From: Streptosporangiaceae bacterium NEAU-GS5 | GTDB lineage: Bacteria; Actinomycetota; Actinomycetes; Streptosporangiales; Streptosporangiaceae | DNA: 64,000 bases | Assembly: GCA_017592665.1 (NCBI GenBank) | Contig: JAGFNW010000001.1 | Coordinates: 620,001 to 684,000 of the forward strand | Direction: 5' to 3' | In this document: positions 51,474 through 61,061 of the stretch, piece after piece | Numbering within the stretch: the first letter of the stretch is position 1 | Layout: each line of letters begins with the position of its first letter | Translations under genes and position numbers: made by a program | Notes under the pieces: generated by a model | Database searches by the model: none | Seen by the model: only the letters and a program-made list of their open reading frames with translations | Told to the model about the DNA's origin: nothing

Positions 51474-52448
51474 ATGACCTCGGCCAAACCACCGACGGCA
51501 CCGTCGACGGCACCGACCGCCGTCCGCGAGCTGTTCACCAACCGATGGCTGCTGCTGTTCCTCGCCGTCTGGGCGGTCGCCACCGTCCACATCTTCACGA
51601 CCGACCGGTCCGTGCTGCCGCTCAGCGACCAAGAGCCGATCGGGTACTTCTCCGGCATCGCCGGCGGCGTCGTCACCCTGGCGCTGCTGTTACTCCTGGC
51701 CCGGCGCCAGGCGCCCCTCGACCACCGCAACGCCCCCGACTTCCGTAACCCCGGCACGGAGAGCGCAGGCCTGCTGGCCTGGATGGCGGCGGTCCTGGCG
51801 GTCGGCAGTGTGTTCGGTATCCGCACGCACATCGCGTTCGTCGGGCTCGCCCCCGGGGCGCAGGCCGTATGGGATCGCCAGACCCCTGCGACCACCCTGA
51901 CCTGGGCGATCTTCAACTTCGTCACCCTCGCCGTGCTGCCGTACTGCTTCTTCCGTTACCGGCTGGGTTACCGCCCGGACAGCATGCTGCTGCGGTTCGG
52001 CCGGCCGAAGGTGTGGGTGCCGTTCTTCATCCTGGCCGGGCTCCCCCCGATCTTGTTCGTCGCCACCCCGGAGTACTACACGACCTCAGTCGCCGGGCAC
52101 GCGCTCACTCTCGTGCTGTTCACCCTCGGGTCGTTCCTGCCCATCATGATCACGACCCAGTCGCTGCTGGCCCCGCGGCTGTCGGTCCTGGCACGGTCGT
52201 GGGTGACCGGATCGGTCCTGACCGCCCTCGCCTACGGCGCCCTCAACATCACCGAGGCGTTCCTCGCATGGGATTCGCTCGCGCAGGTCGCCTTGTCCCT
52301 CGCATGGTTCATGCAGGTCGCGTTCTGGGGTCTGGCGAAGGCCGTCACGACGCTGCGGACCGGCAACGCCTGGCTCCACATCGCGACCACGCACACCCTC
52401 CACCTCGCCGAGGCTCCAGCCGTCGCGACCACCTTCGGCCTGCGATGA
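51474..52448 (+). CDS. Polytopic membrane protein, possibly CPBP-like
   Basis: This 324-aa protein starts at the ATG at 51474 with GAGAGGG upstream. Eight or so TM helices are apparent (WLLLFLAVWAVATVHIF; GGVVTLALLLLL; LLAWMAAVLAVGSVFG; VWVPFFILAGLPPILFV; LTLVLFTLGSFLPIMI). Late segments (AYGALNITEAFLAWDSLAQV; AWLHIATTHTLHLAEAP) recall CPBP intramembrane proteases, but the EExxxR motif is not obvious, so enzymatic activity is uncertain. It begins exactly where the TetR fragment loses its N-terminal part. Followed by a small overlapping reading frame. Confidence 0.7.
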   Translation: MTSAKPPTAPSTAPTAVRELFTNRWLLLFLAVWAVATVHIFTTDRSVLPLSDQEPIGYFSGIAGGVVTLALLLLLARRQAPLDHRNAPDFRNPGTESAGLLAWMAAVLAVGSVFGIRTHIAFVGLAPGAQAVWDRQTPATTLTWAIFNFVTLAVLPYCFFRYRLGYRPDSMLLRFGRPKVWVPFFILAGLPPILFVATPEYYTTSVAGHALTLVLFTLGSFLPIMITTQSLLAPRLSVLARSWVTGSVLTALAYGALNITEAFLAWDSLAQVALSLAWFMQVAFWGLAKAVTTLRTGNAWLHIATTHTLHLAEAPAVATTFGLR

Positions 52449-52723
52449 CGGCGGCCATGACGGCGATGACGGCGACCCTGCCGGCCCACCCAGGGCACGT
52501 CGCGGCCCACGGCGGCACCGAGGCGTTCATTGGGGTCGCGCTGCTGCTCGTGGGCGCGGCGACGGCACTCTGGCGAGGCCGCCGACCGGCTGCGCAGGCA
52601 AGCCCGTCAAGACCTTGCGCTGTAGACGGCGACACTTCGCTATGGGTTGGCGGCGTAATTCAGCGCGATCAAGATTGCGAGGTAGGCGATCGGCGCCAGG
52701 CTGAGCAGAGACCATCGCCGTGA
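52445..52723 (+). CDS. Possible small membrane protein
   Basis: This 92-aa frame starts with ATG overlapping the preceding stop (ATGA). It has one hydrophobic helix (AFIGVALLLVGAATALW, about 28-44), then a polar tail with little resemblance to known proteins. The second half overlaps the convergent membrane-protein gene by 84 bp. The start coupling supports expression but the tail is suspect, so the real gene could end earlier or the frame may not be translated. Confidence 0.4.
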   Translation: MTAAMTAMTATLPAHPGHVAAHGGTEAFIGVALLLVGAATALWRGRRPAAQASPSRPCAVDGDTSLWVGGVIQRDQDCEVGDRRQAEQRPSP

Positions 52724-53287
52724 TTGCCGGCGATAGTCATGCCACCGCCGCCAGTCTTCGGTGGTTGAGCGCGGCAGGTCCGGAATGGGGTCCCAGCCGG
52801 GCCAGAACACACGAAGCATGGCGACCATCCACAGCGGCCACAGAAGGGTGGTCGCGACGCCCATCGGTGCCATGATCAAGAAGGTGCCGAGCTTGCTGAG
52901 GATGCTTTCGGTGGGGCCCTCCTCCCGGTCGGCGTCCTCATCGGCGTCTGGGGTGGAGGCTACGAGCGATCGGATCCAGGACAGCGTCAGCACCACCCCA
53001 ACGGCCAGGTACTCACCGACGACGACCGATACCTCCATGTGGACGTTGAACCATGACAGAGGCACGCTGACGAAGCTGTGCAGCATCCACTGCATGAGGC
53101 CATGCGCGTATGTCTCCCAGGCGTCGACCAGGCCGGCCAGAATGCTTCGCCACTGGAAATCCAGCACGTGGCCGACGAGGACCGCGAGCCCGATCGCGCC
53201 GAAGACGCTGGTGATCTGCTGGTACACCAGAAACGCGATGCTTGGCCGTCGACGCGGCCGGTCGCCTTCGGGGGGCACGGGAGGCAC
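52640..53287 (-). CDS. Integral membrane protein of unknown function
   Basis: This 215-aa protein has a GTG start (PPVPPEGDRPRRRPSIAFLVYQQ). About five hydrophobic helices alternate with an acidic cytosolic loop (TPDADEDADREEGP). The last part has SRRWSLLSLAPIAYLAILIALNYAANP. No catalytic or transporter motif was recognised. It has little sequence similarity to its neighbours; probably a single transcription unit downstream of the FtsX-type permease on the same strand. Confidence 0.7.
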   Translation of the reverse strand: MPPVPPEGDRPRRRPSIAFLVYQQITSVFGAIGLAVLVGHVLDFQWRSILAGLVDAWETYAHGLMQWMLHSFVSVPLSWFNVHMEVSVVVGEYLAVGVVLTLSWIRSLVASTPDADEDADREEGPTESILSKLGTFLIMAPMGVATTLLWPLWMVAMLRVFWPGWDPIPDLPRSTTEDWRRWHDYRRQSRRWSLLSLAPIAYLAILIALNYAANP

Positions 53288-53335
53288 GTTACCTGTAGGA
53301 GGCTTGAGTGGTGCGGGTGTATCGCGGTCGCCGGC

Positions 53336-55362
53336 TCATTCGGCTCGCAGAGCCGAGCCGATGTGGAGGCGACGCGCCTTGCGCGCCGGTAGGGCTGCCA
53401 GCAGTACGCCGGTCAGGATGGCCCCCGGGACGACCAGGATCAGCGCGGTCAGCGCGAGTGGCGGCGCGTAGAACAGAGGGGCCTGGTCAGCCACCACCCG
53501 CCACAGAGTACGGCCCGCGGCCACGCCCAGAGGGACGCCGTCCGGGAACAGTGTGCGATAGCCCTGACCGGTCACCCAGGCGCCTTCGGCGTAGCGATTG
53601 TGCGGTCCCTCGGGCACATACGCGATACCCGTCACTTTCAACGGCGCCGTTGAGCCCGCGGACACGGTGACGGTGGCGCCGATCGTCGCGTGAGCGTCGC
53701 GCGCGGAGGTGGGAGCCAGCGCGATCTCGTCCGCGGCGAGAGGCATCCGGCCCGCTTGGACGACCACAGGCAGGGGACGCGACCCGACGGTTTCATGGCT
53801 GTACAGCGTGACCGACGTTCCGCTGACGGCGGCCACACCGATCCGGGCGTCGTTCACCGCCACGACGTCGCGATCGCGTGCCAGCTTCTGCAGGACCGGC
53901 CCGGCGGGCACGGAATCCGTGCCATTGGCGCCGGTGAAGCCATAGAACTGGAACGTCTGGCCGAATCTGGCCGGGTTGGCGATGGCCTCGACCGCTCCCG
54001 CCCGGAACGTGAGGGCGCCCACAATGCCGAGCACTCCGACGATCGCCCCCACCAGTGCGGGTCGTACAGGTATCGCCGTACGGCCCCGCCCCGGCTCGAG
54101 CGCCATCCGTACGCCGACGATGATCGGGACCGGCAGCCCCAGCCAGTACGCCACTACCGCCGCGACGGACCGCCGGGCGGGGCGGTCCGCTCGCTCCGCC
54201 AGCATCGAGAACAGCGCGAACACCGCCACCGACACCGTCAACGCGACGACAGCGGCGCCGACCACGGCAAGCACGGGCAGGTCCGCCCGAATCCCGGGGA
54301 AGGGCTCGATGTCGGCCGCAGCGCCGATCGGGAACAGCCCGGAAACCGCAACCGCGACTGCGATCCCGGCCAGTGTGCCGGTGACGGCGGCGAGAGCCGG
54401 GCCGCCGGCCGCGGCCAGCGTCGCCTGCCGGGGCGTCATGCCGAGCGTGCGCAACCTCTCCAGGTCGGCTGCGCCGACCGCGGTGAAGCGTACCGTCGCC
54501 TGGGCGATCAGGACCGCCGCCGCCAGCGCGGCGGCCAGCGCGAACGCCAGCAGGACCGTGGCCTCGAACTCGGCGGCACGCGCGTGCCTTCCCGCGGTGA
54601 CCAGCAGGTTCACGATCTCGATGTCGTCGCGGCCGGTGAGGTTCGCGAACGCCGCGCGGAACGCGGGCAGCGCGGCCTCCCCGCCGGCGAGCCGGACGAT
54701 GGCGTTGACGGGCGCCCGGTCTTGCGCCGCGAACGCGTCCCGGTAACGCTCGGCGAACGCCTTCGACGGTGTCAGCTCAGAGAACTCCACCAGGATCGGC
54801 GTGCGCACGACCCCGACGATCCGCAGCGGCTGCCGGATGTCACCGATCCGCGCGACCACCACGTCGCCCCGCCGCAAGTGGTTGTCACGCAGGAACGTGG
54901 TTGGGGCCACTGCCTCGTCCACTGCCACCGCAAGGCGGCCCGACACCACAGTGGGATGCTCGATGGTCGTCATATAGTCACGGCTGGTGGGCGGATAACC
55001 GACGAACGCGCCCGGCCGCCCTTCGAGCGAGACGTCGGCGAGCCGGAACGTGCCGACGGCCGCCACGCCGTCCAGCCGCCGGACGCGGTCCCAGTCGAAG
55101 TCCGGCAGGTTGGGCTGCACCAGCGCGGTCGCCGGACTGGTGACCGACAGCAGCCGTTCCATGGCCGAGGCACCGCGCCGGGCTCCGGCGACCGCGGCCA
55201 TCACCACGCCCGAGCCCAGCGCGACAGCAGCGTCAGCACGACCAGCGACCGCGACCGGCGCCGAAGATCGAGCCGGAGCCACAGCCGCACAGGCCGCCAT
55301 GTCCCCGTTCGATCGCCTCGGCCATTTCGGCCATACGCGCTGAGCTCGGTCACAACTGTCAT
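53336..55362 (-). pseudogene. FtsX-type ABC transporter permease with N-terminal frameshift
   Basis: The long frame encodes a MacB/FtsX-fold permease of about 675 aa: periplasmic-type core, repeated membrane helices (ALAAALAAAVLIAQATVRFTA; VLAVVGAAVVALTVSVAVFAL) and a final TM block before ALPARKARRLHIGSALRAE. The N-terminal TM1 is out of frame: a second frame starting at 55362 reads MTVVTELSAYGRN...VRLWLRLDLRRRSRSLVVLTLL and then hits a different phase at about 55225. Adding one base there gives LLVALGSGVVMAAVAGARR, the standard family TM1. So a 1-nt deletion, or a sequencing error, breaks the gene. No matching ATPase gene lies nearby. Confidence 0.7.
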
Positions 55363-55449
55363 TGAGCCGCATCACCCAGCCTGCGCCAAGGGTGGTAGCA
55401 CCTGCTGCGATCCCCGCGACCGCCTGGGTGGTCATCGTTAGACACGCCC

Positions 55450-57240
55450 CTACGCGAGGCTGGCTTGCCAGGCGTCGTGGAGGCCGGCGTAGCGGCCGCC
55501 TTCGGAGATCAAGTCGTGGGGCGGGCCGTCTTCGACGATCCGGCCGCCCTCGACGACCAGGACTCGGTCGGCGATTTCCACCGTGGAGAGCCGGTGGGCG
55601 ATGATCATGGCGGTCCGGCCGGCGAGGACGGTTCGCAGGGCCCGCTGGACCAGGCGCTCGCTGGGCACGTCCAGGCTGGAGGTGGCCTCGTCCAGGATGA
55701 GCACGGCCGGGTCGGCGAGGAACGCCCGGGCGAACGCCACCAGCTGCCGCTGCCCGGCCGACATCCGGCCGCCGCGTTTGCCGACCTCGGCGTCGTAGCC
55801 GCCGGGAAGGCTCATGATGAAGTCGTGCGCGCCGACGGCCGCGGCGGCGGCCATCACATCGGTCAGTGGCGCGCCCGGCCGCCCGATCCGGATGTTGTCC
55901 GCGATCGTCCCGCTGAACAGGAAGTTCTCCTGGGTCACCATGACCACGGCGCCCCGGAGCGTCGGTTCGTCGAGGTCGCGCAGGTCGACGCCGTCGAGCA
56001 GGACACGGCCCACGACCGGGTCGTAGAAGCGGGAGATCAGCTTGGCCAGCGTGGTCTTGCCGGCGCCGGTGGCGCCCACGACGGCGACCGTCTGACCGGC
56101 GGAGATGGTCAGGTCGAGGCGTTCGATCACCTGCAGATCCGTGTAGCCGAACTCGACGCCGTCGAATCGCACCTGCCCCCGGCCGGCCACTGCCTGCGGC
56201 TCGTCCGGCTCGGCCACCTCGGGCCGCTCCTCGAGCACGCCCGACAGCTTCTCCAGCGCCGCGCCCGCCGACTGCAGCGTGTTGTAGAACTGGCTGATCT
56301 CCTGCATCGGCTCGTAGAACTGGCGCAGGTAGAGCAGGAAAGCGGCGAGCACGCCGACCGTCACCTCATGCTGGATGGCCAGCCATCCTCCGTACAGCAG
56401 GACGGCCGCGACCGTCACGTTGCCGATCAGCTTCACGCCCGGCATGAAGATCGAGATCACGTGCATGGTGCGCATGTTCGCGCCGCCGTAGTCGCCGTTG
56501 AGGGTTTCGAAGATCTCCTGGTTGCGCGGCTCGCGGCGGAAGGTCTGGGCCGCCCTGATCCCGGTCATCGATTCGACGAAGTGCACGATCAGCAGCGCCA
56601 CGGTCTCGCGGGTGCGCCGGTAGGCGATGCTCGACTGCCGCCGGAACCAGCGGGTGAACAGCAGCAGGAACGGGATCGGCACGAGGGCCGCCAGGCCCAG
56701 GTGCACGTCGAGCACCAGCAGCATGAAGGCTGTCCCGACGAGCGTGAGCACCGCCGTGACCAGGCCGTCGAAACCCGATTCGAGCAGTTCGCCGATGGCC
56801 TCCACGTCGGAGGTGAGCCGGGAGATGACCCGCCCCGACGTGTACTTCTCGTGGAAGGCCAGCGACAGCCGCTGGAAGTGCCGGAACACCCGGCGCCGCA
56901 GTTCCAGCAGGATGTCCTGGCCGACCCGGCCCGACAGGGCGAGGAAGGCGCGCCGCGTGTACGCCTGGATCAGGGCGGCCACCAGGACGGCCCCGACGAT
57001 GACCAGCAGCGTGCCCGTGCCGTGCGGGATGCCGTAGTCGATCCCGACCTTCACCAGATAGGGGATGGACAATCCGGCCGCGCTGCTGGCCACGATGATC
57101 GCCACCAGCGCGACGATGTTCCGCCGATGCGGTGTGAGCAGGTCGGTCAGCAGGTCACGCGACCGGGTCCGCAGCAGGTCGGTCACGCTCGTCGGCAGGT
57201 CGTCCTTCTGTTCCGCGGCCACGCCTCGCCAGTCAGTCAA
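55450..57240 (-). CDS. ABC exporter half-transporter, subunit with intact catalytic site
   Basis: This 596-aa TMD-NBD protein has six TM helices in the first 300 residues and an ATPase domain with Walker A VVGATGAGKTTLAK (about 380-393), signature RMSAGQRQL and Walker B LILDEATSSLD (Glu present, about 512). The TTG at 57240 is chosen for a strong GAGGAGGT ribosome binding site; a GTG 18 nt downstream has none. It overlaps the upstream half-transporter by 8 bp. The signature MSAGQ is non-canonical (LSGGQ in the partner), so the functional site pairs this Walker A/B with the partner's LSGGQ, as in heterodimeric exporters. Substrate unknown. Confidence 0.9.
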   Translation of the reverse strand: MTDWRGVAAEQKDDLPTSVTDLLRTRSRDLLTDLLTPHRRNIVALVAIIVASSAAGLSIPYLVKVGIDYGIPHGTGTLLVIVGAVLVAALIQAYTRRAFLALSGRVGQDILLELRRRVFRHFQRLSLAFHEKYTSGRVISRLTSDVEAIGELLESGFDGLVTAVLTLVGTAFMLLVLDVHLGLAALVPIPFLLLFTRWFRRQSSIAYRRTRETVALLIVHFVESMTGIRAAQTFRREPRNQEIFETLNGDYGGANMRTMHVISIFMPGVKLIGNVTVAAVLLYGGWLAIQHEVTVGVLAAFLLYLRQFYEPMQEISQFYNTLQSAGAALEKLSGVLEERPEVAEPDEPQAVAGRGQVRFDGVEFGYTDLQVIERLDLTISAGQTVAVVGATGAGKTTLAKLISRFYDPVVGRVLLDGVDLRDLDEPTLRGAVVMVTQENFLFSGTIADNIRIGRPGAPLTDVMAAAAAVGAHDFIMSLPGGYDAEVGKRGGRMSAGQRQLVAFARAFLADPAVLILDEATSSLDVPSERLVQRALRTVLAGRTAMIIAHRLSTVEIADRVLVVEGGRIVEDGPPHDLISEGGRYAGLHDAWQASLA

Positions 57241-58978
57241 CGGACACCTCCTCGGCGGCCAGCAGTTCGCGGTATTCGGGCACGCCGGCGAGCAGCTCAT
57301 GGTGGGTGCCGACGTGCGTGACCGTACCTCCGGCCAGCAGCGCGACCCGGTCGGCGAGCAGCACGGTCGACGCGCGGTGCGCCACGACGATCCCCGTCAC
57401 GTCGGCGAGCACGCGCCGCAGCGCCTCTTCCACCAGCGCCTCGGTCTCGACGTCGAGGGCGGACAGCGTGTCGTCGAGGACGAGGATCCGCGGCTGCCCG
57501 AGGATGGCCCGGGCCAGCGCCAGGCGCTGGCGCTGCCCGCCGGACAGCGACATCCCCTGCTCGCCGATCCGGGTGTCGAGACCCCAGGGCAGGTCGTACG
57601 CGAAGGTGGCCTGCGCGATTTCCAGGGCGGTCTCGACCTGGGCCTCGGTAGCCTCGTGATGTCCGAGAGTGATGTTCTCCCGCACGCTCATCGAAAACAG
57701 CGTGGGCTCCTCGAACGCCGTCGCCACGGTCTGCCGCAGCGACTCCAGGGTGAGATCGCGTACGTCGAGGCCGTCGATGGTCACGCGGCCCGCGGAGACG
57801 TCGGCCAGCCGCGGCACCAGGGCGGTGAGCGTCGTCTTGCCCGACCCGGTGGCGCCCACGACCGCGACCGTCTCCCCTGGGCGTACGTCCAGCCAGACAT
57901 CGGACAGCACCTGGCGCGAGGGGAATTCGAACCCCACCCCCTCGAACCGCAGATGCCCACGCGGCCGATCCAGGACCAGCTCGCCGCCGACGATCGCGGG
58001 CGGGGTGTCCATCACCTCGAGCACCCGGTCGGCCGAGGTCATGGCCTCCTGGCCCATCGCGATGATGTAGCCGAGCGAGGCGATGGGCCACACCAGCTGC
58101 AGCATGAGCGTGGTGAAGGCGACCAGCGTGCCGAGGCTGAGCGAGCCGCCGCCGACCGCGAGCGCGCCGAGCAGCAGCACGAGCGCCAGCGTCGCGTTGG
58201 GGATCACCTCGAGGAAGGTGAAGAACCGGGATGCGAGCCGGACCTTCTTCATCGAGGTGCGGTAGACCTCGCCGGCCTTCCCGTCGAACCGGTCGAAGAC
58301 GTGCCCGCCCCGGCCGAAGGCCTTGATCGTGCGGATGCCGAGCGCCGACTCCTCCACGATCGTGGCGAGGTCGCCCTGCTCGTCCTGCACCTGCCGGGCC
58401 GCCTTCATGAACCGGCGCTCGAAGCGGAGCGTGACGATCGTGATGGGTACGGCGGAGGCGGCCACCAGCAGCCCGAGCGGCCAGTACATGTGCAGCAGCA
58501 GGCCGGTGACCGTGGTCAGCTGCAGCACGTTCATGACGAGGAACAGCAGCCCGAACCCGAAGAACCGGCGGATGGTGGACAGGTCGGTGGTGGCCCGGGA
58601 CAGCAGCTGCCCGGACTGCCACTCGTCGTGGAAGCTCATCGGCAGCCGCTGCAGATGGCGGTAGAGGTCGTCGCGGATGGCGGTCTCGACGCCGATCACC
58701 ACGCCGGTCTGGCCCCAGCGCCGGATGAAGGTGAGTAACGCCTCCGCGACACCGAGGCCGAGCGCCAGCAGGCCGAGCGGCACGAGCGCGCCGAGGTCGC
58801 TGCGGGCGATGGGACCGTCGATGATTTCTTTGCTCACGAGCGGGATCACGATGGTGGCTGCGATTCCAGCCACGGCGGCCAGCCAGGTGAAGACCAGACT
58901 GGCGAGATGCGGGCGGAGATAGTGCCTTAACCGCCACAGAGAACGCGAGGAGGAAGATCTGCTGTTATCTGGGGGCAT
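57233..58978 (-). CDS. ABC exporter half-transporter, subunit with degenerate Walker B
   Basis: This 581-aa TMD-NBD protein has six TM helices, Walker A VVGATGSGKTTLTA (about 370-385), canonical signature MSLSGGQRQRLALARA and Walker B ILVLDDTLSALD. The catalytic Glu is replaced by Asp here, giving the degenerate nucleotide-binding site of type IV heterodimeric exporters such as BmrCD and TM287/288. It forms a dimer with the downstream product (8-bp gene overlap). Such exporters move drugs, lipids or peptides. No regulator is adjacent; next upstream is the alditol oxidase. Confidence 0.92.
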   Translation of the reverse strand: MPPDNSRSSSSRSLWRLRHYLRPHLASLVFTWLAAVAGIAATIVIPLVSKEIIDGPIARSDLGALVPLGLLALGLGVAEALLTFIRRWGQTGVVIGVETAIRDDLYRHLQRLPMSFHDEWQSGQLLSRATTDLSTIRRFFGFGLLFLVMNVLQLTTVTGLLLHMYWPLGLLVAASAVPITIVTLRFERRFMKAARQVQDEQGDLATIVEESALGIRTIKAFGRGGHVFDRFDGKAGEVYRTSMKKVRLASRFFTFLEVIPNATLALVLLLGALAVGGGSLSLGTLVAFTTLMLQLVWPIASLGYIIAMGQEAMTSADRVLEVMDTPPAIVGGELVLDRPRGHLRFEGVGFEFPSRQVLSDVWLDVRPGETVAVVGATGSGKTTLTALVPRLADVSAGRVTIDGLDVRDLTLESLRQTVATAFEEPTLFSMSVRENITLGHHEATEAQVETALEIAQATFAYDLPWGLDTRIGEQGMSLSGGQRQRLALARAILGQPRILVLDDTLSALDVETEALVEEALRRVLADVTGIVVAHRASTVLLADRVALLAGGTVTHVGTHHELLAGVPEYRELLAAEEVSVD

Positions 58979-58996
58979 CTCCTCCAGTTTATGCCG

Positions 58997-60181
58997 TTAA
59001 AGCAACCCGTTTCTGATCAGGAAGTCGTTGGCGAAGACTCCTTTCGGATCGAGTTCGCGAGCGAGCGAGGCGAAGCCCGGATGCGGGCGCGGCGCGCGGG
59101 TGAAGACCTTCCCCCAGTGGGGCCTCGGCTCGTACGGCTCCAGCAGCTCCTCGACCAGCTCGACCACCGGCATGACCTGCGCCGTGTCGGCGATCCAGGT
59201 GAAGTGGAGGCACACGGTCTCACGCTCGAACATCGGGCTCAGCCACAGATCATCGGGGGCGACCGTACGGATCTCGGAGATCTGGAGCGCTGGCCGGATC
59301 CGGTCACCGGCGCCGCGCAGGGCCTCGATGGCCGCCGGCGCGTACGCCTTGGGAATCATGAACTCCGACTGGAGCTCCTCGCCCGCGCTCGGCATGAAGT
59401 CGGGGCGGAAATGCGGCAGCCGCTCGAACCACGGGCCCGGCACGCCGCCCTGCTGGGTGCAGAACTCGGCCGGGACGCCCGGAAGAGGATGCCGCGGCCC
59501 GTCGGCCGGGCGCAGGCCGAACCAGTCGGGCACCGGCTCGGTCGCCTTCACCCACGCGCGCACGTCGGACCAGTCGGTGAACAGGCTCACGCTGTACGCG
59601 CTGGACATGACGGCGTCGAAGTCGAGCGTGTCGAACGACAGGCCCTCATAGACGTACTGCCAGACGTCGAATGCCGGCACGACGTCCAGCGTCAGCCTGA
59701 CCACGACCCCCAGAGCGCCGAGCCCGACGACCGCGCCGGCGAAGCGCGCGTCGGAGCGGTCGAGCGTGATCAGGTCGCCGTCGGCGGTGACGAGCTCGAG
59801 CGCCGACACGGCCGTGGCGAGGTTGCCGTTGGTCACGCCCGAGCCGTGGGTGGCCGTGGCGACCGATCCGGCGACCGAGATGTGCGGCAGCGACGCCATG
59901 TTGCGCAGCGCGCGCCCGTTGCCGTGCAGCCACGGCCCGAGCGTGCTGTAGCGGACGTTGCCGCTGATCGTCGCCTGGTCGCCGCTGACGTCCATCTCGT
60001 ACGGCAAGCGGTCGAGGGACACGATCGTGTCGGCCGAGTCGGCGATCGTGTTGAACGAATGTCCGCTGCCGATGACCCGCACCTTGCGGCGACCGGATAC
60101 AAGCTCGCGAAGCTCATCAACCGTTTCCGGCTGAGTCGTCCCGGTCTGGAAGGTGATGTTTCCCGCCCAGTTCGTTGGCAT
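58997..60181 (-). CDS. aldO: Alditol oxidase (AldO/XyoA-like flavoprotein)
   Basis: This 394-aa vanillyl-alcohol-oxidase-family protein closely resembles S. coelicolor AldO, which oxidises xylitol, sorbitol and related polyols at C1 with O2. The PP-loop RVIGSGHSFN holds His41, expected to bind FAD covalently (His46 in AldO). Conserved blocks are NMASLPHISVAGSVATATHGSG, GALGVVVRLTLDVVPAF, FTDWSDVRAWVK, PHFRPDFMPSAGEELQSEF, and the C-terminal RPHWGKVFT. It is cytosolic: no signal peptide. Divergent from the papain-like gene. Likely supplies polyol catabolism and releases H2O2. Confidence 0.93.
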   Translation of the reverse strand: MPTNWAGNITFQTGTTQPETVDELRELVSGRRKVRVIGSGHSFNTIADSADTIVSLDRLPYEMDVSGDQATISGNVRYSTLGPWLHGNGRALRNMASLPHISVAGSVATATHGSGVTNGNLATAVSALELVTADGDLITLDRSDARFAGAVVGLGALGVVVRLTLDVVPAFDVWQYVYEGLSFDTLDFDAVMSSAYSVSLFTDWSDVRAWVKATEPVPDWFGLRPADGPRHPLPGVPAEFCTQQGGVPGPWFERLPHFRPDFMPSAGEELQSEFMIPKAYAPAAIEALRGAGDRIRPALQISEIRTVAPDDLWLSPMFERETVCLHFTWIADTAQVMPVVELVEELLEPYEPRPHWGKVFTRAPRPHPGFASLARELDPKGVFANDFLIRNGLL

Positions 60182-60250
60182 GGCTTGACGCTATCGGGTC
60201 TTGATACCACTGTGATCCCGTCACATTCCTGCTAGGGAGGGGGGCAGCCA

Positions 60251-61012
60251 ATGGCGCTGCTGGAAAACGGGGAGCTTTACCGGAAATACGATGAAGACGT
60301 CCACCCGGACATGCGGCTCGGGCGGAATCTCTGGCTGGACGCCAGGAGCCTCGCGTACATGGTCGAGAACAATCCGGCGGCGATGACCAAGCCACTCGCC
60401 GATCAGCACTGGACGCGCGAGCTCGACATCCTCGACCAGGGCGACCTCGGGTCCTGCACAGGCAACGCCGGCACCGGCGCGTTAGGCACGCAGCCGTTCT
60501 ACGACGCGGTCGGGCGCAGCGTGCTGGGGGACGTGCACGACGCCATCGAGGCGGAGAAGTTCGCGGTCGCGCTCTACTCGGACGCCACCGTCATCGACGG
60601 CTATCCGGGGTCATACCCGCCGGAGGACACCGGCTCGTCGGGGCTCGCCATCTGCAAGATCCTGAGGTCGCGCGGCACGATCGCCGGCTATCGGTGGGCG
60701 CGCTCGCCGTACGGGCTGCTCCAGCTGCTGCAGGACGGCCCGGTCCTGCAGGGCATGCCGTGGTATGAGGCGTTCTTCACGCCCGACGCGCAGGGCTTCA
60801 TCGACTCGGGCCCCTGGGAGTCCAGCGACCTGGCCGGCGGCCACGAGATCGAGGCGGTCGGCTGCGAGATCGACACGGCCGACGTGTTCAACAGCGTGAT
60901 CATCTACGCCAACAGCTGGGGCACCGGCTGGGCCGACAACGGCTACTTCCGGATGCGGCTGCACACGTACGAGAAGCTGAGCAACGTCGACCTCAAGCAG
61001 TACACGCTGTAA
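60251..61012 (+). CDS. Papain-like (C1) cysteine peptidase family protein
   Basis: This 253-aa protein has an ATG start with GGGAGGGGGG upstream. The catalytic residues of the papain fold appear in order: Cys69 in GDLGSCTGNA, His198 in GGHEIEAVG, and Asn221 in YANSWGTGWADNGYF. The usual prodomain and signal peptide are absent, so it appears cytosolic or non-classically exported and starts from the mature form. Bacterial C1 proteins of this shape are uncharacterised; substrates unknown. It ends at a perfect bidirectional terminator that separates it from the convergent cellulase gene. Confidence 0.88.
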   Translation: MALLENGELYRKYDEDVHPDMRLGRNLWLDARSLAYMVENNPAAMTKPLADQHWTRELDILDQGDLGSCTGNAGTGALGTQPFYDAVGRSVLGDVHDAIEAEKFAVALYSDATVIDGYPGSYPPEDTGSSGLAICKILRSRGTIAGYRWARSPYGLLQLLQDGPVLQGMPWYEAFFTPDAQGFIDSGPWESSDLAGGHEIEAVGCEIDTADVFNSVIIYANSWGTGWADNGYFRMRLHTYEKLSNVDLKQYTL

Positions 61013-61018
61013 AAGGGC

Positions 61019-61048
61019 CGTGGGGGCCCGGTTGAACGGGCCCCCACG
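61019..61048. terminator. Strong bidirectional terminator
   Basis: CGTGGGGGCCCG (61019-61030) and CGGGCCCCCACG (61037-61048) form a perfect 12-bp stem with loop GTTGAA, flanked by TGCTTTT on one side and TAAAAG on the other. It lies between the convergent papain-like and cellulase genes and suits both. Confidence 0.85.
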
Positions 61049-61061
61049 TGCTTTTCGGGGG

